A stretch of DNA of 64,000 nt from an uncultured Acetatifactor sp. (GTDB lineage: Bacteria > Bacillota > Clostridia > Lachnospirales > Lachnospiraceae), in contig CAJTPH010000003.1 in NCBI GenBank assembly GCA_910578215.1, positions 1 to 64,000 of the forward strand. Direction: 5' to 3'. Below are positions 42,837 to 52,166 of this stretch, piece by piece; the stretch's first letter is position 1; the number at the start of each line of letters is the position of its first letter. The notes under the pieces were generated by a model. It was not told the origin of the DNA. It saw nothing but the letters and a program-made list of their open reading frames with translations, and searched no databases. A program made the position numbers and the translations under genes.

Positions 42837-43270
42837 GAAAATACCTTCTTTGTTAAAAAATCTTCTTTATTGGAAATACCTTCTTCATTGGAAATACTTT
42901 TCTTCATAAATACTATCCCTCCATGAAAGTCCATTCTTCCTTTCTACAAAAGAAAGCCTTTGTTCCATAAAACACTTTTCTTCATTAAATCTTTCTTTCA
43001 TAAGCGATTTTCTTCATTGAAAAGTCCGTATTCCATATGAAACATTTTCCCTCATTAAAAAAGTCCTTGTTCCATAAAACATTTCCCTTCATTAATAAAG
43101 TCCTTGTTCCATGAAACGTTTCCCTTCATTAATAAAGTCCTTGTTCTATGAAACGTTTCCCTTCATTAAAAAGTCCTTGTTCCATAAAACATTTCCCTTC
43201 ATTAAAAAGTCCGTGTTCCATAAAACAATTTCCTTCAATAATTCTTTATTCCATGAAAATCTTTTCTTCA
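42837..43270 (-). repeat. 18-bp repeat array with 36-39 bp higher-order units
   Basis: This fills the 469-bp gap between the two radical SAM-system genes. Six units starting AAGTCC at 43022, 43061, 43098, 43135, 43171 and 43207 repeat every 36-39 bp, each equal to two 18-bp modules. The orientation matches the flanking genes. The non-multiple-of-three spacing shows this array is not maintained as coding sequence. Confidence 0.92.
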
Positions 43271-43305
43271 TTTATTACTGTCCAGTGAAATCTTTTGCTC
43301 TCTGC

Positions 43306-45228
43306 TCATGCGTTTGTCGATGCCTTGCAGATTCCACAGCCGAATTTCGCAGCGCCGCAGCCTTGGCATTTCAGACTGCAGTTTTCCGAAACCTCCTCCC
43401 GCTTCGCCTTCTCCCACTCCCGCTTCAGAAACTCCTTGCTTACGCCGCAGTCTATAAAATCCCATGGCAGCTTTTCGTCCAACGAACGCTCCCTGTGAGA
43501 ATAGAAATCCACAGACAGCCCGCATTCCTCAAGGGTCTCCAGCCATCTCTCGTTATTATAGTACTCGCCCCATGCGTCGTAAAAGCTGCCCTTCTCGTAG
43601 ACCTTGCGGATGACCTGGCAGAGCCTTCTGTCTCCCCGGGCGAGCACGCCCTCAAGGACGCTGGCGTCCGCCTCATGCCAGTTGTACTTGATGCTTTTGC
43701 GGTTTAGCTGCTCTGAAATAGCGCCGCGGGTCTGATATGCCTTTTCGATAAATTGGTCCTTGGTGCATTGTGCCGCCCATTGAAACGGTGTGAAGGGCTT
43801 GGGCACAAAGAACGAGGTGCTTGCCACGATCTGAACCTTGCCGTTTGTACGCCTGTCCTTGGGCACCGTGTCAAAGAATAACGCCGCAATCTTGTTGGAA
43901 AGCTCTGCAATTCCCCGGATATCCTCCTCCGTCTCCGTGGGCAGACCCAGCATAAAATACAGCTTCACCCTGGTCCAGCCCCCCTCGAAGGCCAGCCCTG
44001 CTCCCTTAAGAATGACCTCCTCGGTCAATCCCTTGTTGATAACGTTTCTAAGGCGCTGGCTGCCCGCCTCCGGCGCAAAGGTCAGGCTTGACTTCCTGAC
44101 ATCCTGTACCTTGCTCATCACATCCAGCGAAAAGGCGTCAATGCGCAGGGAAGGCAGGGAAATATTTGTATGGTTCCGCCCGCATTCATCGATCAGAAAA
44201 TCTATCAGCTCCGGCAGTTTTGAATAATCGCTGGAGCTTAAGGAGCTTAAGGATATCTCCTCATGCCCCGTATTTTTCAGCATTTCCACCGCCCATTTTT
44301 TCAGGGTATCCACATCCCTCTCCCGCACCGGACGGTACAGCTGCCCCGCCTGGCAGAAGCGGCAGCCCCGGATGCAGCCGCGCTGGATTTCCAGCACTAC
44401 CCTGTCCTGTGTCACCTTTATAAAGGGAACAATGGGCTTCATGGGATAATAGGTGTCCGTCACATCCGTGACGATTTCCTTGGTAATTCTTTCGGGAATG
44501 CCCTCCTCTGTGGGCGTAAAGCTCTGGATGGTGCCGTCCTCGTTGTAGGCTGTTTGGTAAAACCTCGGAACATACAGACCGGGAAGCCTGGCTGCCCTGC
44601 GCAGAAATTCCACCCGCCCAAGCCCCTTGTCCCGGCATTCCTTATAGAGATTTATCAGATTTCTGTATTGAGTCTCTCCCTCACCGATATAAAATATATC
44701 AAAAAAATCCGCAAGCGGCTCCGGGTTGTAGGTACACGGACCGCCGCCGATGACAATGGGACAGCCCTCCCCCCGTTCCTGTGCATTCAGGGGAATCTGG
44801 GACAGATCCAGTATCTGCAGAATGTTTGTATAACACATTTCGTACTGAATGGTGATGCCCAAAAAGTCAAAATCCTTTACCGGGTCCTGGGACTCCAGTG
44901 CAAACAGCGGAATATGCTGCTCCCTCATGACGGCGTCCAGGTCCACCCAGGGAGAATACACTCTCTCGCACCACACATCCTCCATGGAATTAAACATATC
45001 ATATAAGATCTGAATTCCCAGGTGGGACATGCCGATCTCGTAAACGTCGGGAAAGCACATGGCAAAGCGGACAGAGACGCTTTCCCTGTCCTTGACCACC
45101 GAGTTTACCTCATGCCCGATATAGCGCTCCGGCTTTTCTATTTTCATCAGGATATCATCCGAAAGCGCCAGTCTGTATTGCGGATCATGCCCATATTTCT
45201 TATCTTCATAGGAAAGTTCTTCACTCAT
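43306..45228 (-). CDS. TIGR03960 family B12-binding radical SAM protein
   Basis: A cobalamin-binding N-terminal domain (about residues 60-200, including EIGMSHLGIQILYDMFN and GGGPCTYNPEPLADFFD) is followed by a radical SAM core with the 4Fe-4S motif RGCIRGCRFCQAG. The C-terminal tail has clustered cysteines (CSLKCQGCGAAKFGCGIC), probably a second metal site. The reaction is unknown; it acts with the DUF2344 protein. I prefer the ATG at 45228; a longer frame starts at 45252. The first residues (MSEELSYEDKKYG) resemble repeat sequence. Confidence 0.92.
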   Translation of the reverse strand: MSEELSYEDKKYGHDPQYRLALSDDILMKIEKPERYIGHEVNSVVKDRESVSVRFAMCFPDVYEIGMSHLGIQILYDMFNSMEDVWCERVYSPWVDLDAVMREQHIPLFALESQDPVKDFDFLGITIQYEMCYTNILQILDLSQIPLNAQERGEGCPIVIGGGPCTYNPEPLADFFDIFYIGEGETQYRNLINLYKECRDKGLGRVEFLRRAARLPGLYVPRFYQTAYNEDGTIQSFTPTEEGIPERITKEIVTDVTDTYYPMKPIVPFIKVTQDRVVLEIQRGCIRGCRFCQAGQLYRPVRERDVDTLKKWAVEMLKNTGHEEISLSSLSSSDYSKLPELIDFLIDECGRNHTNISLPSLRIDAFSLDVMSKVQDVRKSSLTFAPEAGSQRLRNVINKGLTEEVILKGAGLAFEGGWTRVKLYFMLGLPTETEEDIRGIAELSNKIAALFFDTVPKDRRTNGKVQIVASTSFFVPKPFTPFQWAAQCTKDQFIEKAYQTRGAISEQLNRKSIKYNWHEADASVLEGVLARGDRRLCQVIRKVYEKGSFYDAWGEYYNNERWLETLEECGLSVDFYSHRERSLDEKLPWDFIDCGVSKEFLKREWEKAKREEVSENCSLKCQGCGAAKFGCGICKASTNA

Positions 45229-45254
45229 ACAAAATTTACCTTTCATATACAATC

Positions 45255-45340
45255 AAACAGCCATGAAATACTTTTCTTCATTAAAATTTCTTCTTCATTA
45301 AAAAATTCTTTTTCATTGAAAATTTCTTCTTCATAATAAA
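45255..45340 (-). repeat. 18-bp repeats upstream of the radical SAM gene
   Basis: Minus-oriented units (ACTTTTCTTCATTAAAATTTC, TTCTTCATTAAAAAATTC, TTTTTCATTGAAAATTTC) fill the gap to the membrane protein gene. Confidence 0.85.
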
Positions 45341-45344
45341 ATAT

Positions 45345-46646
45345 TTATCGGCACGCGTCCTTCATCCGCTTCACATCCTCTGCCGTCATCTCCTGCCCGG
45401 AATAGCGCGCCTGCTCATAGACGGATGCCATTCCCTGCGTTGAAAGCTTTTGCTCCCATTCCCGCGCGGTATAAATACCAAGCATTTTGTTTTCCGCAGG
45501 CGTCATCTGCCCCGTGGAGGACAGGAGCCTTTTCTTATAAAGTCTGCGGATTCTTTCGCTGTGCGAAAACGGTCCGAAACGCTTTTGTTTTTTCCTGTCC
45601 GGCTTGTCCCCCAGATCGCACTTTTCGCGTATATCAAAGGCTTCCCCGTCGTCCATGTCGGGCTGACGCATGCGGGACAGCGCAAGCCCCTGAAGATAAC
45701 GGATAAATTTAACCAGCGCCTTGACGAACAAAAACAATAAAACCGCAAGCAGCGCGAAAATAAACACATATTCCAATACGGACCATAGCCAGAAGGTATC
45801 ATTGAGCTTAAATTCGGGAAGATAACCGGACGTCCCCCCTGGATTTTCATGGATGGGAATATTGTCCTCTGTGGGAGCCCTCTTAATTTTAGCAACAATC
45901 CATTTTAATATATTTTCAAACAGCATTTTCAGGGAGGTACTCAGCCGCCCAAGCCAGGGGCCGCCAGCAAGCACAAGCATTGCCGCGACGCCGAGTATCG
46001 TATAGCCCGCGGCAAGCCCGAATCCTGAGTGAAACATCTCCGCCGCGGGAAGATACCCCGCGCTGCTTTTGTTTACATTTAAAAAGTCAATATAACGCTG
46101 AATATATATGATAATAAAGAATAACCCGATGGAGACAATCAGCGGAAAAATATAGTAGCTCATCCTTGCCGCCGTGTCAATACCGGACGCCGCCTCCAGA
46201 AAAATACACCCCGCCGCCACGGCAACGCCGGCGGAAAGCTGCATGGAACCGGTAAAGGCATCCTTTTTTTTCAAGTAAACCAATGTAGAGTAAAACATAT
46301 AACTGATGGCACAGCCTATGCAGATAATCTGTCCAAGCCGGAACAGATACCCGTTGGAGAGCAAAACCGCGGTTGCAATGCCCAACGGAAGCAGAGAAGT
46401 CACAGGCTGCAATATCAGAAACGAGGTAAGCGATTTTGCCTTCACCCGCAATATAAAAAAGATAAGGGGCAAAAAGCTGCAAATCCCCCACAGAAAAACA
46501 ATCCAAAGCACACTAAAATGCAGGGTCCGCCATGCAAACGCGCTGAAAAAAAGCGCAAAAGGAAACAAAAGCCAGTGATTCAGCTGCTCTGTCAAAAATT
46601 CATTAAAATATTGCAGTTTTTTAACGCTGATTCCTTTTATATCCAT
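45345..46646 (-). CDS. Polytopic membrane protein of the MoxR-DUF58 operon (DUF4129-like C-terminus)
   Basis: About 433 residues with eight or so membrane spans, then a cytoplasmic tail (IRRLYKKRL ... MTPAENKMLGIYTAREWEQK ... YEQARYSGQ) that resembles the DUF4129 C-terminal helices. It follows DUF58 and MoxR, so it is the usual membrane component of that system. I start at the ATG at 46646, with GGGAG upstream; a GTG at 46661 adds five residues. The function is unknown. Confidence 0.78.
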   Translation of the reverse strand: MDIKGISVKKLQYFNEFLTEQLNHWLLFPFALFFSAFAWRTLHFSVLWIVFLWGICSFLPLIFFILRVKAKSLTSFLILQPVTSLLPLGIATAVLLSNGYLFRLGQIICIGCAISYMFYSTLVYLKKKDAFTGSMQLSAGVAVAAGCIFLEAASGIDTAARMSYYIFPLIVSIGLFFIIIYIQRYIDFLNVNKSSAGYLPAAEMFHSGFGLAAGYTILGVAAMLVLAGGPWLGRLSTSLKMLFENILKWIVAKIKRAPTEDNIPIHENPGGTSGYLPEFKLNDTFWLWSVLEYVFIFALLAVLLFLFVKALVKFIRYLQGLALSRMRQPDMDDGEAFDIREKCDLGDKPDRKKQKRFGPFSHSERIRRLYKKRLLSSTGQMTPAENKMLGIYTAREWEQKLSTQGMASVYEQARYSGQEMTAEDVKRMKDACR

Positions 46647-46668
46647 AAACAAAACTCCCACAGATATT

Positions 46669-46697
46669 TTTCTTCCATGAAAATCTTTTCTTTATTT
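46669..46697 (-). repeat. 18-bp repeat unit between membrane protein and DUF58 genes
   Basis: TTTTTCTTCCATGAAAATC followed by TTTTCTTTATTTT, in minus orientation. Confidence 0.75.
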
Positions 46698-46733
46698 TAT
46701 CCCTTGGAGCTTTACTGACGCTTTCCGTTTGGG

Positions 46734-47942
46734 TCAGGCGTCCAGATACAGCACGCTAATGTGCCTTGCCACCGCAGGAGGAAGCTTTGGAAGCTCTTTA
46801 CCTCTGGGCACAGGAAAAAACCACACAAAGGGGCTGCCGGTACGCTGATATCCGGTCAGAAAATCCACAAATTCTTCGCCCTGATTGGATGACACAAAGC
46901 AGTTTAACGCGCCTCCGGATGCCTCGAAAACAGTTTCCTCAAATCTCTGCGGGAAAGAAACCCCAGGCTGGTCCAGATCCACCCTCGCCAGGCTCTTATA
47001 AATATGATCCAAATGGCGGCCGCCGCCCTTGGGCAGTATAGCCACAGGCTCCCGGGTGACGGTATCCACTCCGTTTCCGAAGCAGGAGACCTGCATACCC
47101 TGCTTTAAAAAATAAGCGCAGAGAGCAGCGGTAATGCGAAGCGTCATCTCCGCAACGGCTTCGGAATAAATCCTGGTATCATAATGAATATCAAAGAAGA
47201 TCCGGGCAGTTTTAAGCGATGTGTAATGCCTCTGGTTTACCTTAAAATCTCCTGTCTTAGCCGTAGCCTTCCAGTTTATGCTGCGCATATCATCATAGGG
47301 CTGGTATTCCCGGATGCCCCTGTACTCAAAGGGGTCCTCCAAAAGATGCCTCTTGGCGACCATATCGCCGTTTAAATAGATCAGAGCGCGCCTCAGCTCT
47401 TTGCTGTCATAAGGCTTGGGATACACGTAAATTTCCCGGTGAAGCTTTTCTTCATTTATGGAAGGAGCGCTTATTTTTTCTGTGGAAAATCCCTTTTCCA
47501 TGTGAGACGGGTCTTTATTTTCCGCAGGCAGGTCCTTGTTCATCTGGCTCATAAAAAACAGGTCCGAGCCCACAAGGCTCAATTCCTTTATGGTGTAATA
47601 CCCTCTCCTGCTCCCCTGAAATTTCAGAGTACGGATGATCCTCTCCCCCCCACCGATACAAAACACGTCGTTGCGGTAGTAATTGTCCGTTGTGCGGGAG
47701 CCTCTGGCATTTCCAAAGACAAGGTGCCTGTGGGTGATAAACTTTACCTTCAGCATCGCAAGCGGCAGACGCTTTCTGTTTTCGATAATCTCCTTCAGCT
47801 CTCCTGTCTCGCCCTCATAAATGTGATCCGCAGAAAAGCCGATATCCACATTTAAATTTTTCAGCCACAGCCTCTGGTATACCAGCTGTTGTGCCACAAG
47901 AAGCAGAAACCCGAAAAGCCCAAGGGCAATTATTGTTATCAT
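46734..47942 (-). CDS. DUF58 protein
   Basis: The DUF58 domain has a von Willebrand A-like fold and accompanies MoxR ATPases. It has one to two N-terminal membrane spans (residues 1-17), then DPFEYRGIREYQPYDDMRSI, the domain signature at about residues 208-227. Residues about 141-167 (HMEKGFSTEKISAPSINEEK) are repeat-derived sequence in the loop before the signature. It overlaps moxR by 4 bp (ATGA), implying coupling. Confidence 0.92.
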   Translation of the reverse strand: MITIIALGLFGFLLLVAQQLVYQRLWLKNLNVDIGFSADHIYEGETGELKEIIENRKRLPLAMLKVKFITHRHLVFGNARGSRTTDNYYRNDVFCIGGGERIIRTLKFQGSRRGYYTIKELSLVGSDLFFMSQMNKDLPAENKDPSHMEKGFSTEKISAPSINEEKLHREIYVYPKPYDSKELRRALIYLNGDMVAKRHLLEDPFEYRGIREYQPYDDMRSINWKATAKTGDFKVNQRHYTSLKTARIFFDIHYDTRIYSEAVAEMTLRITAALCAYFLKQGMQVSCFGNGVDTVTREPVAILPKGGGRHLDHIYKSLARVDLDQPGVSFPQRFEETVFEASGGALNCFVSSNQGEEFVDFLTGYQRTGSPFVWFFPVPRGKELPKLPPAVARHISVLYLDA

Positions 47943-48937
47943 CTCTTAAATTCCTCGGTGGGAACAGGAGTGTTTGCAAGAATTCTCTCCAGCATTTTTT
48001 CCGCGGCATCCCCCGTGCCTGTGCCATAGCCCATGACAATGCGGTGTGCAAGCACCGGGACCGCGACGGCCTTGATATCGTCCGGCGTCACAAAATCCCT
48101 GCCGTCCAGATAAGCATACGCCTTGGCACAGCGCATCAGTGCAAGGGAGCCCCTGGGGCTTGTACCCGCGATGATCTGCTCTCCCTGCCTGGTGGCTTCC
48201 ACCACATCCACAAGATATTCCCTGACACATTTGTGGACAAATACTCTGCCTGCCGCCGCCCTTGCCGCCGCAAGCTCCTCCAGGGAAAGCACACCTGTAA
48301 GCTCGTCCAGCGGCTCCTTCTCCATATATTTATCCAAAATGGCAAGCTCCTCCTCCCTGCCCGGCAGCCCCATGGAAAGCCGCATCATGAACCGATCAAG
48401 CTGCGCCTCCGGCAGCGGAAAGGTACCTGTGGTTTCCACCGGATTCTGAGTGGCAATAACAAAAAAAGGCGTACCCGGAATATAAGATTCGCCGTCGATG
48501 GTGACCTGGCGCTCCTCCATACATTCCAATAAGCCTGCCTGGGTTCTGGGCGTGGCACGATTGATCTCGTCCGCCAGCAATATATTGGTAAACACGGGAC
48601 CTTTTCGCAGTACAAACTCATTTTTCTGCCTGTCATAAACATTCAGCCCAGTGACGTCGCTGGGCAGCAGATCAGGCGTAAACTGAATTCTTGAAAAAGC
48701 GGCGTTGATGCTTTTGGCAAGTGTCTTCGCCAGCTTTGTTTTCCCGGTTCCGGGCACATCCTCCAGCAGCACATGCCCGTCCGCAAGCAGCGCAGTCAAA
48801 AGCAGCCTTGCCACCTGCTCCTTTCCCACGATCACACGGCTTATATTTTCAAATATTTTCTCGCCAAACAGCTTACCGTCCAGGAAAGTATCTTCTTCGT
48901 TAAAAAGCTTTACATCATTGAAAAGTTTTTCTTCCAT
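47939..48937 (-). CDS. MoxR-family AAA+ ATPase with repeat-derived start
   Basis: This AAA+ chaperone-like ATPase has Walker A GTGKT (residues 63-67 in DVPGTGKTKLAK), Walker B LLADEINRATPRTQ and sensor ATQNPVE. The family normally starts near residue 28; the first 27 residues (MEEKLFNDVKLFNEED ...) derive from the 18-bp repeat and the ATG at 48937 is part of a unit. It heads the moxR-DUF58-membrane protein operon. Confidence 0.93.
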   Translation of the reverse strand: MEEKLFNDVKLFNEEDTFLDGKLFGEKIFENISRVIVGKEQVARLLLTALLADGHVLLEDVPGTGKTKLAKTLAKSINAAFSRIQFTPDLLPSDVTGLNVYDRQKNEFVLRKGPVFTNILLADEINRATPRTQAGLLECMEERQVTIDGESYIPGTPFFVIATQNPVETTGTFPLPEAQLDRFMMRLSMGLPGREEELAILDKYMEKEPLDELTGVLSLEELAAARAAAGRVFVHKCVREYLVDVVEATRQGEQIIAGTSPRGSLALMRCAKAYAYLDGRDFVTPDDIKAVAVPVLAHRIVMGYGTGTGDAAEKMLERILANTPVPTEEFKR

Positions 48938-48956
48938 AAAACTCCTTTTTCATTTT

Positions 48957-48981
48957 CCAAAGCGCCCAAAGGACGCTTTGG
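48957..48981. other. Stem-loop upstream of moxR
   Basis: CCAAAGCG (48957-48964) pairs with CGCTTTGG (48974-48981) around a 9-nt loop, between moxR and the ABC transporter gene. Confidence 0.5.
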
Positions 48982-49080
48982 TCCACATAAAAACATTATA
49001 CAACAATACAAGCCTTTTGAAAAGGGGTACTATGCCTTTATAATGACAGGCGGCTTCCCGCCTGCCGCACGGCCCGTAAG

Positions 49081-51330
49081 TCAGGCCGTCTCTGCAGGCG
49101 CCGCCGTCTCGCTCATTTTCAGCTGGGCGTTCACCAGCCCGTAATAAATACCCTTTTTTTCCAGAAGCTCGTTGTGGGTTCCGATTTCCGCCACACCGTG
49201 CTTGTCGATAACCACCAGGCGGCTGGCGCCGCGCAGCGTTGACAGTCTGTGGGCAATGGCAAAGGTAGTCCTGCCCTTTATCAGGCGGTCAAGAGCCTGC
49301 TGGATTAAAAATTCGCTCTCCGTATCCAGCGCGGAGGTAGCCTCGTCCAAAATCAGTATCCTGGGATCGTTCAAAATCGCTCTGGCAATCGCTATCCTCT
49401 GGCGCTCCCCGCCGGACAGATTATAGCCGTGCTCGCCCACATAGGTATTATAGCCGTCGGGCGTCTTGCAGATAAAATCGTGGGCATTGGCAGCCCTCGC
49501 GGCACGGATGACCTCCTCCAGAGTAGCGTCCTGCTTTGCAAAGCGTATATTTGCCAGGATACTGCCCGAAAAAAGGAAGGTCTCCTGCAGCACAACGCCA
49601 ATCTGAGAGTGCAGGCTTTCCATCTGTATATCCCTCAGGTCGCAGCCGTCCAGAAGAATTTTCCCCTGGTCTACGTCATAAAGCCGCATAATCAGATTGA
49701 TGAGGGTAGACTTTCCCGTGCCGGAGGCGCCAACCAGGCCGATCATCTCCCCGGGTTCCACCGAAAAGCTGATATTTTCCAGCACCGGCTCATAGGTCTG
49801 GTAGCCGAAGGACACATTTTCAAAGCAAAAAGCGCCTTTGATGGGAAACGCTTTGCTGTCCTCTTTGTCCGCCAGCAGGGGTTCCTCATCCAGCACATCA
49901 TAGATACGATTCAGGCTGGTCATCATCTGCATCACCTGGCGGGGCAGATGAGTCATCCAGCTCAGAGGCCCAAACAGATAGCCGCTGTAGGTCACAAACT
50001 GCACCAGCTGGCCCACCGTCATTTCTCCCTCCAGCACATGAATGCCGCCGAAATAGATGGCAATATAGGTTCCCACTCCCAAAAGGAAGGTCAAAATGGG
50101 GAAAAACGTCGCCCAAAAGGTCTCGTTCTTCTTCTGCACCGCGGCAAAATCCTTTGTTTTCTCCGTAAATCTGGCGCTCTCCCTCTCCTCCTGCCCAAAG
50201 GACTTCACTATGCGCATTCCGGATATGATATCCTGCAGGCTGCTGCTCAGATCATCAAATTTCAGCCACTGTCTGTGGAAAATGGTCCTGATATGATGCC
50301 AGAAGGCCCTGGTTACCAGCATAACGACAATGACAAAAACCAGGGACAGCAAGGTCATCTTCCAGCTGATTATGAACATCATCACCAGGGATACAACCAT
50401 TGTCACAAGGGTGGAAAGCATGTCGCCAAACACACCTTCCATAAACTCCCTGATCTGCCTGGTGTCCCGGGAGACACGGTTCATCAGCTCTCCCGGCCTT
50501 CTGTTGTTGATAAAGGACAGGGACAGTCCCTGAATCTTATGATAAAGCTTCCTTCTCAGACTCATGCTGATGGAAGCACCCAGCTTGGCGCAAAGCCAAT
50601 AGCGCCAGATAAACAGCGAAAGGCTGCCCACCAGCAGCGCAAAGCTGATGCCTATAAACCAGCAAAGCTGGGTGAAGGTGCCGCTGCCGTCCGTCAGCGC
50701 CTCGTCGATAAACCATCTCTGCACCATAGGAGTGAGAAGGCTGGATGCGGCAATGAAAAGAAGCAGCACCGAGATCAGCAGCAGCCTTCCCACAAACTCC
50801 CCGCACAGCGCCATAAACTTTTTCAGCATATCCGCCTTGCCGTCGCAGTAAGGACACTGGCTGGTTCCTGGCAGCGCCCGCCCGCATTTTTCGCAATATT
50901 TCTCGTATTCCCGGCTGGTGACCCGGTCCGCCTCGGAGAGCTTCCTGCCTCTCCCGCAGGCGTCGATAATGGTCTGGGCGCCCCTCGCCACATAGGCGAC
51001 TCTGATAATATGGCGCATGGAAAAACGCGCCGCGCAGGAGGTGCTGCCGTCCCTTCCAAAGACGGTGAGGATTCCGCTGTAGACCTGATGCTCACACTTG
51101 ATCTTCTCACAGTCCGCCAGCTTATATTCCGCCGTTTTTGCATCCCCCTCCAGCACCGCCAGGCGCAGGTCGGTCACTATAATCCAGGTGGAGTCCGCAT
51201 AAGCGACCTCCGCGCCCTTTTTTTTGTTGTCAAACGCCAGGTCCACAGGCACACAGTACCAGACTGTCTCCCCTTCCCCCAGCGCAAGAGCCCTCTTTTG
51301 AGGCTCGCTTAATGTATATACTAATTTCAT
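49081..51330 (-). CDS. ABC exporter with N-terminal PH-like and zinc-ribbon domains
   Basis: This is a fused membrane-ATPase half-transporter of 749 residues. Residues about 1-130 look like a small beta-rich PH-like domain, followed by a zinc ribbon with C146, C149, C159 and C162. Six membrane spans follow (about residues 180-450), then an ATPase with GASGTGKST, LSGGERQ and LILDEATSALD. It should pair with the second exporter encoded upstream to form a heterodimer. The substrate is unknown. GGAAGG precedes the ATG. Confidence 0.88.
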   Translation of the reverse strand: MKLVYTLSEPQKRALALGEGETVWYCVPVDLAFDNKKKGAEVAYADSTWIIVTDLRLAVLEGDAKTAEYKLADCEKIKCEHQVYSGILTVFGRDGSTSCAARFSMRHIIRVAYVARGAQTIIDACGRGRKLSEADRVTSREYEKYCEKCGRALPGTSQCPYCDGKADMLKKFMALCGEFVGRLLLISVLLLFIAASSLLTPMVQRWFIDEALTDGSGTFTQLCWFIGISFALLVGSLSLFIWRYWLCAKLGASISMSLRRKLYHKIQGLSLSFINNRRPGELMNRVSRDTRQIREFMEGVFGDMLSTLVTMVVSLVMMFIISWKMTLLSLVFVIVVMLVTRAFWHHIRTIFHRQWLKFDDLSSSLQDIISGMRIVKSFGQEERESARFTEKTKDFAAVQKKNETFWATFFPILTFLLGVGTYIAIYFGGIHVLEGEMTVGQLVQFVTYSGYLFGPLSWMTHLPRQVMQMMTSLNRIYDVLDEEPLLADKEDSKAFPIKGAFCFENVSFGYQTYEPVLENISFSVEPGEMIGLVGASGTGKSTLINLIMRLYDVDQGKILLDGCDLRDIQMESLHSQIGVVLQETFLFSGSILANIRFAKQDATLEEVIRAARAANAHDFICKTPDGYNTYVGEHGYNLSGGERQRIAIARAILNDPRILILDEATSALDTESEFLIQQALDRLIKGRTTFAIAHRLSTLRGASRLVVIDKHGVAEIGTHNELLEKKGIYYGLVNAQLKMSETAAPAETA

Positions 51331-51411
51331 GCTTGTACCTTCCTGTACGCTTCAGCGCACACACCACTCAAAATCTGAATGGAACCTTCAAAACCATACT
51401 TCGTCGTCGGA

Positions 51412-51993
51412 TCAGATAAATAGATCCAGCTTCTTGCGCTCCATAACGGTCAGCGCATACAGATCCGGCAGCTCATACCGGTTGCCGTCGATGTCCGTGA
51501 TCTGATATCTTGCTCCGCCTATATTGATGACCGCATCACCGCCCATGTGGGTGGTAAAACGGCATACTCCGAAATCTGTCATCACATGCCAATAGGCATA
51601 ACCATACTCATCCTTCACGTCCATAACCTTGCGGATGACCGGCAGGAAGTAACGCAGGCGGATCTGCTCCCGTATCATCTCCTGCACATCCTTTTTCATA
51701 TCCTTCAAATTCTGGATAATACCGATCTCCTTTGCCTTTTCGTCCGTCTCCCGGATGGAAATAAACTCCTCGGGATTGGTCAGCGGAAAGGTCAGATACA
51801 CACCGACTCTGTCGTACTCCTTCTCACCGAATTTCAGCGCGATAAACCCGCCCTCCGTGCGGCGAAACTCCGCATTTTCGGAAGTGAGCAGCCTCATCTG
51901 CAGGACCTCCTCCGACTCCTTTTTCAAAGCCTCCTCGTCAAATTCCTGCAGGTTCAGCAGGTCAGGCATTTCGTTTTCATTCTGTTCACTCAT
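51412..51993 (-). CDS. DUF1854 protein between two ABC exporters
   Basis: A 193-residue DUF1854 protein; the domain is found beside ABC transporters of this type but has no proven role. It contains DRVGVYLTFPLTNPEEFISI near the middle and the HVMTDFGVCRFTTHMGGD segment. It has no membrane span. The ATG at 51993 has AGGAGAT upstream. The fixed position between the two exporter genes suggests a regulatory or accessory subunit. Confidence 0.85.
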   Translation of the reverse strand: MSEQNENEMPDLLNLQEFDEEALKKESEEVLQMRLLTSENAEFRRTEGGFIALKFGEKEYDRVGVYLTFPLTNPEEFISIRETDEKAKEIGIIQNLKDMKKDVQEMIREQIRLRYFLPVIRKVMDVKDEYGYAYWHVMTDFGVCRFTTHMGGDAVINIGGARYQITDIDGNRYELPDLYALTVMERKKLDLFI

Positions 51994-52166
51994 ATTAATA
52001 TCTCCTATTCCAGTACCGCCTCTGCACGCCAACGCCTTATCAAGCGCTTATGCTTGGGGACTGCTTTTATTCCGGCGCCGCCTCGAAACACCGGCTCCTT
52101 TACAGACGTTCGCGTTTCGAGACGGATTCCTGTTCTTAAAAAATCGCTCCAGCTGCAGCTTTCAAT

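Noticed and set aside
49429..51312. 627-codon open frame antisense to the first ABC exporter gene
   Set aside because: It is a codon-phase shadow. Its translation is rich in His/Gln/Arg with no domain, it has no ribosome-binding site, and the opposite strand encodes an unmistakable ABC exporter.
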